Source: Hydrogenobacter sp. T-8 (GTDB lineage: Bacteria > Aquificota > Aquificia > Aquificales > Aquificaceae). From it: 64,000 nt of DNA. How positions within the stretch are numbered: the first letter of the stretch is position 1; every line of letters starts with the position of its first letter. Position numbers and translations under genes: made by a program. The notes under the pieces are model-generated. The model worked only from the letters and a program-made list of their open reading frames with translations, was not told the origin of the DNA and made no database searches. Of the stretch, positions 34,592 to 43,303 are shown piece after piece. The stretch covers positions 62,001-126,000 of the forward strand of contig NZ_CP048795.1 in assembly GCF_011006175.1 (NCBI RefSeq), read 5' to 3'.

Positions 34592-34616
34592 TAAGAAAAG
34601 ATGAAGGAGGTTTTGC

Positions 34617-37442
34617 ATGAAGGTTTTTATTGTTGGTGCGGGTATGGCAGGGCATGCCCTTGTGGAAGAGCTTTTAAAGGCAGGTAAGGGCTTGGATATA
34701 CACCTTTTTGGGGATGAAAAGGCACTACCCTATAACAGAATATTTCTTGCGGACATAATCGCAGGGAGGAAACTACCATCGCAACTCCTTTTGAAAAGCT
34801 ATCTGAGATATGAAGAAGAGGGTGTTAGACTGCATTTAGGCGAGCGTGTAGAGAGGATATTTCCAGATATGAAGAAGATAATAACCTCAAAGGGAGGTGT
34901 GTATTCCTATGACAAGCTTGTGCTGGCGGTAGGTAGCACTCCCTACATACCACCTATAAAAGGAGTTGAAAAGAAGGGTGTGTTTACCTTTAGAAGTCTT
35001 AGGGATGTGTATGAAATCATGGATATGGCAAGGGTTTCAAAAAGGGCAATAGTTATCGGTGGTGGCTTGTTAGGTATAGAGCTGGCATCCTCCCTAAGGG
35101 AGCTGGGGCTTGAGGTTTTTCTTATTCATATTCTTGACAGGCTCATGGAGCAATGGCTGGACCATACTGCAAGCAAGATGCTGTCAAAGAGGCTTGAGGA
35201 CATGGGTATAAAGCTGATACTAAACGCTAAGACTGTGGAAATATTAGGAGGAAAAAGGAGTGAAGGTGTAAGGCTTTCCACCGATGAGGTTATCTATGGA
35301 GATTTTGTGGTGCTTGCCACAGGTGTAAGACCAAACACTTCACTGGCAGTGGCAAGTAATCTAAAGGTTAACAGGGGTATTCTCGTCAACGATTTCCTTG
35401 AAACCTCCGCTCAGGACGCGTATGCGGTAGGTGAATGCATAGAACATAGAGGCAGGACCTTTGGACTGCTAAGTCCTGTGATGGAGCAGGTAAGGGTGTG
35501 TGCCAGAAACCTTCTTTATGGGAATGTGGAAAAGTATGAGGGCTCTGTTGACTATGCTCTTCTTAAGGTTGCTGGGGTCAGGCTACTCTCTGCGGGAAGG
35601 GTTCACGAAAGAGAGGTGGACGAGATTGCCTTATACAGGGACAAGGAAAATTATCGGAAGGCAGTGGTCAGCAATGGTAAGCTGGTAGGCGTAATACTCT
35701 ACGGAAACCTCTCTGGAAGTGAAAAGATGCTTAGCATGATAAAGTCTGGTGAGGGTATAAAGGATTACAGTTTCCTGATAAAAGACTTAATTGTTGAAGA
35801 AAGGGAGTTAAAGCCCGAAGATACGGTATGCAACTGCAATTTAGTCACTTATGCGGATATTCTTAAGGCAATAAGGGAGGGTGCAAGAACTATTGAAGAT
35901 GTGCAAAGGATGACCAAAGCGTCCACATCCTGCGGTGGTTGTGCACCCATTGTGGAGGAAATACTCAAAAAGCATGTGAAAGCAAGACCTCAGAGGATAA
36001 ACAAAGTAGAAGAATACAAAAGGGCAAAGCATCCCTTTGAAAGGGAGCTCATACAGAAATTAGAAGCATGGGCGGAGGAAGAAGACTGGCAGAAAATACC
36101 AGAGGAAGACAGGGACATAGGACTAAAATGGTACGGCATCTTCTACAGAAAGGCGACGCCAGGCTATTTCATGGTAAGGGTAAGGATAACCCATGGAAAG
36201 CTAAGCTCAGAGCAAGCTCTTGTGCTTGCACATCTTTCAAAGAAGTTTGGCAGGAACGATATAGACATAACGTCAAGACAGCAAATACAACTTAGATGGA
36301 TAGAAGTAAAAGACTTGCCAAAGGTGCTTGAGGCGATAGAGTCTGTGGGTCTTAGCACTCTTCAGACTGGTATGGACAACATAAGGAACATCACTGGTGA
36401 CCCGCTTTCTGGTCTTGTTGAAGAAAGCCTCATAGATACAGTTCCTATAGCAAAGAGGATAACGGAGGTTTTCCTCGGAAAAAAGCAGTATGCAGACCTT
36501 CCAAGAAAGTTCAACCTTGCCCTTCTTGGTTCGGAACGCGACTGTATAAACTGCAGGTTTAACGACCTATGTTTTTCTCTGGCGGTTAAGGATGGAAAGT
36601 ATGGCTTTAATGTTTACGGTGGAGGTAAGATAGGGTCTGGGGGACCCGAGCCAGCCCTTGACCTAAACATGTTTGTATTGCCCTATGAGAGTATTGAACT
36701 AAGCAAGGCGGTTTTTGAGTTGTATTCGGATATGGGGAATAGAGAAGACAGAAACAAAAACAGGTTTTATTTCCTCATAAAGGAGCTCGGTGTAGAAGGT
36801 CTGAGAAAAGAATTGGAAAGAAGGCTTTTGAGAAGACTGGAGGACAAAGGTCAGGACCTCGTAAAGACATGGGGTGAGAGAGAGGGTATCATAGAGCAGA
36901 AGAATGGTCTTTACACGGTAAGCCTTATGGTGCCAGGGGGAATTTTTACCGGTGAAGACCTTGAAACGGTCGCTCATCTTTCAAGAAGATACGGAAGCGG
37001 GGAAATAAGGCTCAGCGTATATCAGAATATATACATAGTTAACGTTCCAGAGGAAAAACTCAACGACCTTTTGAGTCACCCAATATTTGAAAAATACTCA
37101 ATCTCTACATCGCCTTATTTTACGAACCTTATAGCCTGTCAGGGTAGCAAGACCTGTGCCTTTGGAGTTATAGAGAACAAGCCCGACGCCATAAGGCTTG
37201 CCAATTATCTCTCTGAACACCTTCCCACCAACAAAGCTATAAGGATGCACTGGTCTGGATGTGCAAAGGGCTGTGGTCAGCACGGTGCTGGAGACCTTGG
37301 TTTCGTAGGAACAAAGATGAGGTTTAACGGAGAGGTCATGCTTGCGGTGGAAGTTTTTCTGAAGGGCAAAAAGCTCAACACCGTTCCTCTAAAGGATATT
37401 AACGAATATGTGAGAAAATTAATTACGGAAGGTGTAATATGA
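34617..37442 (+). CDS. NirB-NirA fusion nitrite reductase
   Basis: A 941-residue siroheme nitrite reductase. Residues 1-400 are an NAD(P)H:FAD oxidoreductase as in NirB (FIVGAGMAGHALVEELLKAG; second Rossmann AIVIGGGLLGIELASSLREL). Residues about 404-453 form a BFD-type [2Fe-2S] site (VCNCNL...SCGGC). From about 490 the protein is a full two-repeat, NirA-type catalytic part, with TSRQQIQLRWIEVKDLPKVL and LQTGMDNIRNITGDPLSGL. The siroheme/4Fe-4S ligands are C-x5-C in IACQGSKTCAFG (about 840) and C-x3-C in SGCAKGCGQH (about 880). Standard NirB has only one repeat (about 840 residues), and NirA lacks the flavin part. It reduces nitrite to ammonium. Confidence 0.92.
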   Translation: MKVFIVGAGMAGHALVEELLKAGKGLDIHLFGDEKALPYNRIFLADIIAGRKLPSQLLLKSYLRYEEEGVRLHLGERVERIFPDMKKIITSKGGVYSYDKLVLAVGSTPYIPPIKGVEKKGVFTFRSLRDVYEIMDMARVSKRAIVIGGGLLGIELASSLRELGLEVFLIHILDRLMEQWLDHTASKMLSKRLEDMGIKLILNAKTVEILGGKRSEGVRLSTDEVIYGDFVVLATGVRPNTSLAVASNLKVNRGILVNDFLETSAQDAYAVGECIEHRGRTFGLLSPVMEQVRVCARNLLYGNVEKYEGSVDYALLKVAGVRLLSAGRVHEREVDEIALYRDKENYRKAVVSNGKLVGVILYGNLSGSEKMLSMIKSGEGIKDYSFLIKDLIVEERELKPEDTVCNCNLVTYADILKAIREGARTIEDVQRMTKASTSCGGCAPIVEEILKKHVKARPQRINKVEEYKRAKHPFERELIQKLEAWAEEEDWQKIPEEDRDIGLKWYGIFYRKATPGYFMVRVRITHGKLSSEQALVLAHLSKKFGRNDIDITSRQQIQLRWIEVKDLPKVLEAIESVGLSTLQTGMDNIRNITGDPLSGLVEESLIDTVPIAKRITEVFLGKKQYADLPRKFNLALLGSERDCINCRFNDLCFSLAVKDGKYGFNVYGGGKIGSGGPEPALDLNMFVLPYESIELSKAVFELYSDMGNREDRNKNRFYFLIKELGVEGLRKELERRLLRRLEDKGQDLVKTWGEREGIIEQKNGLYTVSLMVPGGIFTGEDLETVAHLSRRYGSGEIRLSVYQNIYIVNVPEEKLNDLLSHPIFEKYSISTSPYFTNLIACQGSKTCAFGVIENKPDAIRLANYLSEHLPTNKAIRMHWSGCAKGCGQHGAGDLGFVGTKMRFNGEVMLAVEVFLKGKKLNTVPLKDINEYVRKLITEGVI

Positions 37443-38113
37443 AAGCCTTAGCCATAAGGCATGTAAGGATAGAACACCTTGGCTTGCTTGAGCCTATTTT
37501 GAAAGAGCTTGGCTTTGATGTGGATTATGTGGATACCGCAGAGGGCATGCTCCTGAGTAGACCTCTTGAGGATTATTCCCTTGTGGTGGTTCTTGGTGGT
37601 TATATGGGAGCTTACGAAGAGGCAAAGTATCCCTTTCTGTCTTACGAATACAAAGTCATGGAAAAGGCTTTGAAAAGTGGTATACCTCTCTTGGGCATAT
37701 GCCTTGGTGCTCAGATGTTGGCAAAGGTGCTTGGTGCAAGGGTTTATAAGGGTGAAAGAGGCAAGGAGATAGGATGGATGGAAGTTTATAAAGTAGGAGA
37801 CCATGAGTATTTCAAGGATTTTCCACAAAGCCTTATGGTCTTTCAGTGGCATGGTGATACCTTTGACCTACCTCAGGGGGCAATTAGGCTCTACTCCTCT
37901 AAAAACTACGAAAATCAGGCTTTTGTCTTTCAAAGGGCTGTGGGCTTGCAGTTTCATATAGAGGTGGACAAAGACATGGTAAAGGAGTGGGCTGAAGTCT
38001 ACAAGGATGAGTTAAGCCAAGAAGGTATACAAGTCTCACAACTTTTAGCCTATGAGGGAGAGAGCCATAGGGACTCTCTCCAAAAACTTATAAAAAGACT
38101 TTTAAACCTTTAG
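37439..38113 (+). CDS. Class I glutamine amidotransferase
   Basis: A 224-residue GATase1 protein. The nucleophile elbow is LLGICLGAQMLAKVL (Cys near 86), and the catalytic His/Glu lie in GLQFHIEVDKD near the C terminus. QWHGDTFDLPQGAIRL is the segment typical of GMP-synthase-like (GuaA-related) amidotransferases of unknown substrate. It overlaps the nitrite reductase stop by four bases, so it is co-expressed and may use or release glutamine nitrogen. Its 3' end overlaps the convergent AdoMet decarboxylase gene by 12 bases. Confidence 0.88.
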   Translation: MKALAIRHVRIEHLGLLEPILKELGFDVDYVDTAEGMLLSRPLEDYSLVVVLGGYMGAYEEAKYPFLSYEYKVMEKALKSGIPLLGICLGAQMLAKVLGARVYKGERGKEIGWMEVYKVGDHEYFKDFPQSLMVFQWHGDTFDLPQGAIRLYSSKNYENQAFVFQRAVGLQFHIEVDKDMVKEWAEVYKDELSQEGIQVSQLLAYEGESHRDSLQKLIKRLLNL

Positions 38114-38497
38114 CAGAATACTTCGCAATTGGTCCGCCTCGGACTGACCAACCAAACCTCGCTCATGCACCTGCTTATCAACCCTTGCAGGCTCAAGGGT
38201 GGCAATGATGTAGTCCATTGCCCTGTAAGCCTTTGTGGGGTCTCCGCAGGTGTAGACGTCAATGGTAGCAAGACCATGTTCTGGCCATGTGTGAATGGAA
38301 ATATGGGACTCCGCCAAAAGCACCACACCAGTGGCACCGTGAGGCTGGAACTGGTAGTAGTGAGAAGATATCTTTGTAAGGTCTGCTACCTTGACTGCGC
38401 TCTCAAGGAGCTGACGCACATCCTCCACCCTGTCAATAAGGTCAGGGTGGACCCCATACAGGTCTGCTAGGATATGCAGTCCGAGGGCTTTGACCAT
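38102..38497 (-). CDS. speH: S-adenosylmethionine decarboxylase proenzyme
   Basis: A 131-residue class 1B AdoMet decarboxylase proenzyme that self-cleaves to make a pyruvoyl group and supplies decarboxylated AdoMet for spermidine and longer polyamines. The cleavage region LLAESHISIHTWPEHGLATI is intact (cut between Glu and Ser), and VYTCGDPTKAYRAMDYII contains the second conserved Cys. ATG at 38497 has AAGGAGGAG at the right spacing; an upstream TTG is less likely. A 25-codon frame with its own strong ribosome site overlaps the start. Confidence 0.95.
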   Translation of the reverse strand: MVKALGLHILADLYGVHPDLIDRVEDVRQLLESAVKVADLTKISSHYYQFQPHGATGVVLLAESHISIHTWPEHGLATIDVYTCGDPTKAYRAMDYIIATLEPARVDKQVHERGLVGQSEADQLRSILLKV

Positions 38498-38544
38498 TTG
38501 CACTCCTCCTTATCAAGTTTTTGTAGCAGTTTAAACTGCCTCAT
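38467..38544 (-). CDS. Upstream overlapping leader ORF of speH
   Basis: A 25-codon frame (MRQFKLLQKLDKEECKWSKP, then SDCIS) that begins 8 bases after a perfect AAGGAGG and ends 30 bases inside speH in another frame. The speH ribosome site (AAGGAGGAG) lies within it. A perfect palindrome GCAGTTTAAACTGC (38526-38539) covers its codons 2-6. Such an arrangement would couple or repress speH translation. Whether a peptide is made is unknown. Confidence 0.55.
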   Translation of the reverse strand: MRQFKLLQKLDKEECKWSKPSDCIS

Positions 38545-38590
38545 GGCAAAAACCTCCTTAAAAACAGAAAACTAAATTATAATACTTTTT

Positions 38591-39049
38591 GTGAAAAAAG
38601 CAAGTGGAAAGCAAAAACTTAGACCAACTTCTAACCTTGTCAAGCAGGCAGTGTTTAATATGTTAGGAGACATAGAAGGGATGCTATTTCTTGACCTTTT
38701 CGCTGGAACTGGTCAGATGGGTATGTTTGCAGAAGAGAGAGGTGCGGAGGTTATTTTTGTGGAAAAGAACCCAAAGTTTGCAGAAAAGATAAGGCAGAAA
38801 ACCAAGGGTAAGGTGGTTATTGAAGATGCACTTAGGTTTTTGGAAAGGGCAAATATAAGAGCGGACATAATCTTTGCAGACCCACCATACGCTTATGAAT
38901 TCTACGATAAGCTAATTGAACTGGCTTTGAAAAGCCTCAACAAAGGAGGAATTTTTATACTTGAACATTCAAAAAAGTTGGATTTTTCTGCGGAAAAGAA
39001 AAAAATATACGGCGATACCGTCCTATCCATATGGAGGAAGGAAGAATGA
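38591..39049 (+). CDS. rsmD: 16S rRNA m2G966 methyltransferase RsmD-like
   Basis: A 152-residue SAM methyltransferase. RPTSNLVKQAVFNMLGDIEG and MLFLDLFAGTGQMGMFAEER are the RsmD start and SAM-binding motif I, FVEKNPKFAEKIRQ is motif II, and ADIIFADPPYAYEFYDKLI is the DPPY catalytic motif. The N-terminal RNA-binding extension is very short compared with the usual 180-200 residues. It starts at GTG with no clear ribosome site. Its stop overlaps the coaD start (ATGA). Confidence 0.88.
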   Translation: MKKASGKQKLRPTSNLVKQAVFNMLGDIEGMLFLDLFAGTGQMGMFAEERGAEVIFVEKNPKFAEKIRQKTKGKVVIEDALRFLERANIRADIIFADPPYAYEFYDKLIELALKSLNKGGIFILEHSKKLDFSAEKKKIYGDTVLSIWRKEE

Positions 39050-39525
39050 AAAGAGCGGTTTATCCTGGCACCTTTGACCCGCCCCACTTAGGACATTTAG
39101 ACATAGTAAAAAGAGCGGTGAGAATATTTGACCGTCTTGTGATAGCGGTAGCAAGAAACCCCAGAAAGAACCTCCTCTTTAGCATGGAAGAGAGAGTAGA
39201 CATGTTTTCAAAGATGGTAGAGGATATACAGGCTGTGGAAGTGCGTGGTTTTGATGGGCTACTGGTGGATTTTATGAAAAAAGAAAACCTTGAGGTTATA
39301 GTGCGTGGTGTGAGGCTCTTTACAGATTTTGAGTATGAACTTCAGATTGCTTTGAATAACTACAAATTGGCAAAGGTAGAAACGGTTTTTATGATGCCAT
39401 CGCAAGACTACATACACATAAGTTCCACCATAGTAAGAGACATAGCGAGCTACTGTGGATGCCTAAAGGGCTTGGTGCATCCTTATGTGGAAGAAAGGTT
39501 AAGGGAAAAGTTTGGTTGTAGATGA
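39046..39525 (+). CDS. coaD: Phosphopantetheine adenylyltransferase
   Basis: A 159-residue CoaD that joins ATP and 4'-phosphopantetheine in coenzyme A synthesis. AVYPGTFDPPHLGHLDIVKR contains the T/HxGH nucleotidyl-transferase signature, VIVRGVRLFTDFEYELQIAL the substrate site, and YIHISSTIVRDIASYCG the C-terminal ISSTxVR motif. ATG at 39046 was chosen because it matches the family start and overlaps the rsmD stop; an earlier in-frame ATG at 39031 exists. Confidence 0.95.
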   Translation: MKRAVYPGTFDPPHLGHLDIVKRAVRIFDRLVIAVARNPRKNLLFSMEERVDMFSKMVEDIQAVEVRGFDGLLVDFMKKENLEVIVRGVRLFTDFEYELQIALNNYKLAKVETVFMMPSQDYIHISSTIVRDIASYCGCLKGLVHPYVEERLREKFGCR

Positions 39526-39587
39526 GAGTGAAGGGCTACCTCTTTCCGAAAGGAGCTTTAAATTTTTATCCTTATCCCAGCAAAACT

Positions 39588-40037
39588 TCATTCACCCCTG
39601 CACTCTACACCCTCTCTGTCTACGTATTCTTGCATTTTTCTAACCGCTTCCTCTCCAGTAACTAAGTCCTTTAGGTCTCTTTCAAGGTTTGTAGGTTTTA
39701 GCCTTGCTATCCAACCCTTGGTGTATGGATAGTCGTTTATGAGGTCTGGGGTGTCAAAAAGTTCCTCGTTTCTTTCTACCACCTCGCCTTCTATTACCGC
39801 TGGGATTGGTCCTGTCCACTTTCCACTTTCAAGGCTTGCTATAGGTTTTCCCTTTGGCACATTTTTGCCTACCGCCTTTATCCTTACGTTTACCATTCTT
39901 CCTGCCCTTGTTTGACCTATGTCTGTAGCTCCAACTACCACTGTGCCATCTGGCTCAAGCCTATACCATACTTGATTTTCTATGTCGTAGTAAAGCTCCG
40001 GCGGTATTCTACAGCCTTTGTATTTTACCTCGCTCAT
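39588..40037 (-). CDS. GcvH-like lipoyl carrier protein
   Basis: A 149-residue biotinyl/lipoyl-domain protein of the glycine-cleavage H type. VWYRLEPDGTVVVGATDIGQ is the usual GcvH start and YTKGWIARLKPTNLERDLKD its end. The lipoylation site is atypical: Lys73 in ASLESGKWTGPIPAV rather than the ESVKAxSD of classic GcvH. Aquificales have several GcvH paralogues, some of which may serve sulfur oxidation (LbpA-type) rather than glycine cleavage, so this could be such a protein. ATG at 40037 was chosen; an upstream extension lies inside the aldolase gene. No gcvT or gcvP is nearby. Confidence 0.82.
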   Translation of the reverse strand: MSEVKYKGCRIPPELYYDIENQVWYRLEPDGTVVVGATDIGQTRAGRMVNVRIKAVGKNVPKGKPIASLESGKWTGPIPAVIEGEVVERNEELFDTPDLINDYPYTKGWIARLKPTNLERDLKDLVTGEEAVRKMQEYVDREGVECRGE

Positions 40038-40575
40038 AGAGGAGTATTTTACAGGAACGCTCAAGGACAGAAATATGAGCATAAGCATAAAAGGGGTCAA
40101 GGTCAGCAGAGAAAACTCCATGAGACCTCACCACCACAAGCCTTGAGGACCTCAGAACAAAGGCTACCGCCCTTGCGAGCTCAAGACTTCCAGGGGGATA
40201 GGCGGGGATTACTTCAACCCTTCCAAGAAGGTCTTTGCCCTCGGAGTCTATGGGTTCTATGTAGTCTCTCTCAAAGGACAGCACTGTAGTTGCCAATGGA
40301 TGGGCATGAACCACCGCACTGTGAGGTGTCTGAAGGTGTATCTCTTTGTGAACCACGAGCTCTGAGGAAGCTCTATCTTGAAGGAGATGCTCTCCCCTTA
40401 AGGGAAGGGAGATAAAGTCCCAATCTTGGAGTTTTCCAAGATGGCTTCCTCTGCGGGTTATGACCATCTTATCCTTTAACCTTACCGACAGGTTTCCTGC
40501 CCTTGCATCCACGAGACCTTCCGCGTATAAGAGCCTACCAACCTCTATGAGCCTTTTTATAGCTATCTTCTCCAT
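40009..40575 (-). CDS. Class II aldolase / fuculose-phosphate aldolase-like
   Basis: A 188-residue zinc-dependent class II (AraD/FucA-type) aldolase or epimerase. GLVDARAGNLSVRLKDKMVI is the phosphate-binding start, SSELVVHKEIHLQTPHSAVV and VHAHPLATTVLSF carry Glu and the HAH zinc ligands, and VVVRSHGVFS supplies the third His. It would cleave a short sugar phosphate such as fuculose 1-phosphate or methylthioribulose 1-phosphate; the true substrate is not clear. It overlaps the upstream symporter by 13 bases. Confidence 0.88.
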   Translation of the reverse strand: MEKIAIKRLIEVGRLLYAEGLVDARAGNLSVRLKDKMVITRRGSHLGKLQDWDFISLPLRGEHLLQDRASSELVVHKEIHLQTPHSAVVHAHPLATTVLSFERDYIEPIDSEGKDLLGRVEVIPAYPPGSLELARAVAFVLRSSRLVVVRSHGVFSADLDPFYAYAHISVLERSCKILLYERGKIQRL

Positions 40576-41930
40576 AGTAGGCTAAGAAGCACAAAAGATG
40601 AAATGCTAAAACCTAAGCCTACCAACAAAGCAAACTCGTTGTGAAGCACATACTCCAAGAAAGCCCAACTGAAAAAGCCAGAGAGCATGGAAACCAAAGC
40701 GGACACAGGGTTTGAACCCTTAAAGTAAAGCCCTGCGGTAAGAGGAACAAAGAGAGATACAAGGCTCAAGGCTGAGGAGCTTCCTACGAGGTGGTATATG
40801 GACTCGCCCGAAAGGGCAAAGCCTAGGGATGCAAGAGAAACAACTACTACGCAGGCTCTCGTGAGCCACAGAAAGCCCTTGTCTGAGAGGTTTCTTATGT
40901 ATGGCTTTATAAGGTTCTCGCTTAGCACAGACGCAGGTGCAAGCACTGCAGCACTTGCGGTGCTCATAATAGCAGAAAGCAGGGCACCAAAGAAGAGCAC
41001 CTTTGTGGGCAGGCTTGCATGCTCCATTATCATGGTGGGAAGCATAAGCTGGGGGTCCATTTGTAAAAGCTCAGGATATTTTACTCTGGCGAAAACCGCA
41101 AGGATAAGGGGGATGAAGGCAACGGTAAGATACATAAAACCTGCAGATATGGCAGAAAGGACCGCCACCCTCTCGCTCCTTGACGCCATAACTCTCTGAA
41201 ACACATCCTGCTGAGGGATAGAGCCAAGCCCTATGGTTATCCATGCGGAGATATAAAGCAGAACATCCTTGAGGCTTGGCTCTGGCAAAAGCCTATAGTA
41301 ATCTGGAGGTTGAGAGGCGAGCACTGGGGCTATCTGAGAAAAGCCAGAGGAAACCTCGTATAGAACTGCAATCAAACCCATTATTATCATTATGGTTTGC
41401 AAAAAGTCTGTAAGGGACACCGCCCACATACCACCTAAAAAGGTATAAAAAAGCACAACACCAAAGCCCAAAAGGATGCCCCACAGGTGAGGAATTCCCA
41501 ACACAAGCTGAAGGATGACTCCTATAGCTACCATCTGTGCACCCACCCACCCAAAGTAAGAAAACACCATCATAAGACTTGCCACCACCTCTGCTTTTCT
41601 GCCGTATACCACCCTGTAGAAATCTCCCATGGTAAGGAGGTTCATCCTGTATAGGGGCTTGGCAAAGAAAAGACCTACGAGTATGAGACACAGGGCTGCA
41701 CCAAAGGGGTCTTCTATCACACCTAAAAGCCCCTCCTTTGCCATCACAGAAGAAGCACCAAGCACCGTTTCTGAGCCAAACCATGTAGCAAAGGACACAA
41801 AGGTAGCCATATAGAGGGGTAGGCTTCTGCCCGCAAGTATGTAGTCCTTTGAATTTTTAACGAGCCTTGATGCCAGAACCCCTATAAGGAGAGTGCCTAA
41901 TATATACAGAAGGATAAACCCCAAAAGCAT
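40563..41930 (-). CDS. Sodium/solute symporter family protein
   Basis: A 455-residue SSS-family transporter with about 13 membrane segments. ASRLVKNSKDYILAGRSLPL and FATWFGSETVLGASSVMAKE are the conserved first segments, and GLGSIPQQDVFQRVMASRSE is the SSS signature near residue 235. The substrate is not predictable from sequence; related proteins carry proline, pantothenate, acetate or sugars. It lies in a leftward run with an MFS transporter before it and the aldolase after it. Confidence 0.9.
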   Translation of the reverse strand: MLLGFILLYILGTLLIGVLASRLVKNSKDYILAGRSLPLYMATFVSFATWFGSETVLGASSVMAKEGLLGVIEDPFGAALCLILVGLFFAKPLYRMNLLTMGDFYRVVYGRKAEVVASLMMVFSYFGWVGAQMVAIGVILQLVLGIPHLWGILLGFGVVLFYTFLGGMWAVSLTDFLQTIMIIMGLIAVLYEVSSGFSQIAPVLASQPPDYYRLLPEPSLKDVLLYISAWITIGLGSIPQQDVFQRVMASRSERVAVLSAISAGFMYLTVAFIPLILAVFARVKYPELLQMDPQLMLPTMIMEHASLPTKVLFFGALLSAIMSTASAAVLAPASVLSENLIKPYIRNLSDKGFLWLTRACVVVVSLASLGFALSGESIYHLVGSSSALSLVSLFVPLTAGLYFKGSNPVSALVSMLSGFFSWAFLEYVLHNEFALLVGLGFSISSFVLLSLLWRR

Positions 41931-41939
41931 GCCATTATT

Positions 41940-43280
41940 TTATGAAATTTGCTCTAAAGGTTTACCCTTTGTTTCCATGCCCCTAAAAGCCCATATAACA
42001 AAGGCGATAAAGCCCACAAGCCAGAAAAAGGCAAGCCCAAACATAGCGTATTTAAAACCAAACTGAGAAAGGCTTACAAGAAAGAGTGGAGAAAAGGCAC
42101 CAGAAAGCCTGCCTATTATGGACAAAATTCCTATGGCGTATGCCCTTATGTAGGAGGGATATATCTCCGTTGCTATCACATAGGCAACAGAGGCAAAGGA
42201 AAAGGCTATAAGGGAGTATACAAAGAAGGTAAGCCTTATGTCAAAACCCAAGAGGAAAGAAAGGCTAAGAAGGGCTGACGCCAAGCTAATAGCGATGCCC
42301 AGTGGAATTCTTCCCACCTTATCCACAAGCAGAGCCACCACAAGCCCACCAATAAGTCCACCAAGACTTCCCAGCGTGAGAAGTTGAGGTATCTCCTTAC
42401 TGCTCAGGGAGTAAACCTCAGAGAGAATTACAGGAAGCAGGGTTATCATGCCATAGTAGGTGGTAAGAATGGTAAAGCTCATGCTGGCACTAAAGAGAAA
42501 ACGCCACTTGTATCTACTAAGAATTATTTTTGAAGCGTCAAGAATTGTTCCCTCGAAGACTGGAATTTCACACCTTTCGTAAGTTTTCCTTCCACCAACT
42601 TCTAACTCAAGCCTTTGTATTATTCTCTCCGCATCCTCAAGCCTTCCTCTTGATAAGAGCCACCTTGGAGATTCTGGAACATAAAGCCTAACAAAAACCA
42701 CCAAAAGAGCAAGCACTCCACCAAAAAAGTATGCGATACGCCACGCAGTTCCTTCATCCATCACTTTGAGCAATCCGATAGCACTAAGAGACGCCATAAG
42801 GCTTCCAAGATTCCAAAGAGCGGTTATTGTGCCGTCTACCTTGCCCCTGTGACGAGATGGGACAAACTCATCTATGGCGGACTGTATGGCAGCGAACTCG
42901 CCACCAAGCCCAGCACCTGCAAGGATTCTAAAGAGCAGGGCAGTTTCAAAGCTGTTGGCAAAGCCAGTCAGAAAAGTGCCACCTGCATAGAGCAAAAGGG
43001 TAATAAGAAAGAGCTTTTTTCTGCCGTATTTGTCCGCAAGGTAGCCAAAGAGTAAAGACCCAAGGATTGCACCCAATAGGAAACCGCTCACCATCATAGA
43101 GCTTTGCTGAGGTGTAAATTCAAGGCTTTTTGCCATAGGCTTTAGGACCGCACTGACTATGACCACCTCAAAGGCGTCAAGCACCCAAGTGATGCCAAGG
43201 GCAAAGACAAAACGCGTATGAAAGCCTGTCCAGGGAAGGCTATCAAGCCTGCAGGTTATGTCCGTATTTATAAACTTCAC
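41940..43280 (-). CDS. MFS transporter, sugar/aromatic acid porter type
   Basis: A 446-residue major facilitator protein with 12 membrane segments in two halves. The loop 2-3 motif is GYLADKYGRKKLFLITLLLY and the matching loop in the second half VDKVGRIPLGIAISLASALL. PESPRWLLSRGRLEDAERII is the sugar-porter-type signature, and residues 230-260 form the central cytoplasmic loop. D in WVLDAFEVVIVSAVLKP suggests an acid/H+ symporter of the AAHS-like group. It heads the leftward unit; the start lies 23 bases from the divergent glgP. Confidence 0.88.
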   Translation of the reverse strand: MKFINTDITCRLDSLPWTGFHTRFVFALGITWVLDAFEVVIVSAVLKPMAKSLEFTPQQSSMMVSGFLLGAILGSLLFGYLADKYGRKKLFLITLLLYAGGTFLTGFANSFETALLFRILAGAGLGGEFAAIQSAIDEFVPSRHRGKVDGTITALWNLGSLMASLSAIGLLKVMDEGTAWRIAYFFGGVLALLVVFVRLYVPESPRWLLSRGRLEDAERIIQRLELEVGGRKTYERCEIPVFEGTILDASKIILSRYKWRFLFSASMSFTILTTYYGMITLLPVILSEVYSLSSKEIPQLLTLGSLGGLIGGLVVALLVDKVGRIPLGIAISLASALLSLSFLLGFDIRLTFFVYSLIAFSFASVAYVIATEIYPSYIRAYAIGILSIIGRLSGAFSPLFLVSLSQFGFKYAMFGLAFFWLVGFIAFVIWAFRGMETKGKPLEQIS

Positions 43281-43303
43281 GATGCTATAAAATATAAACC
43301 ATC

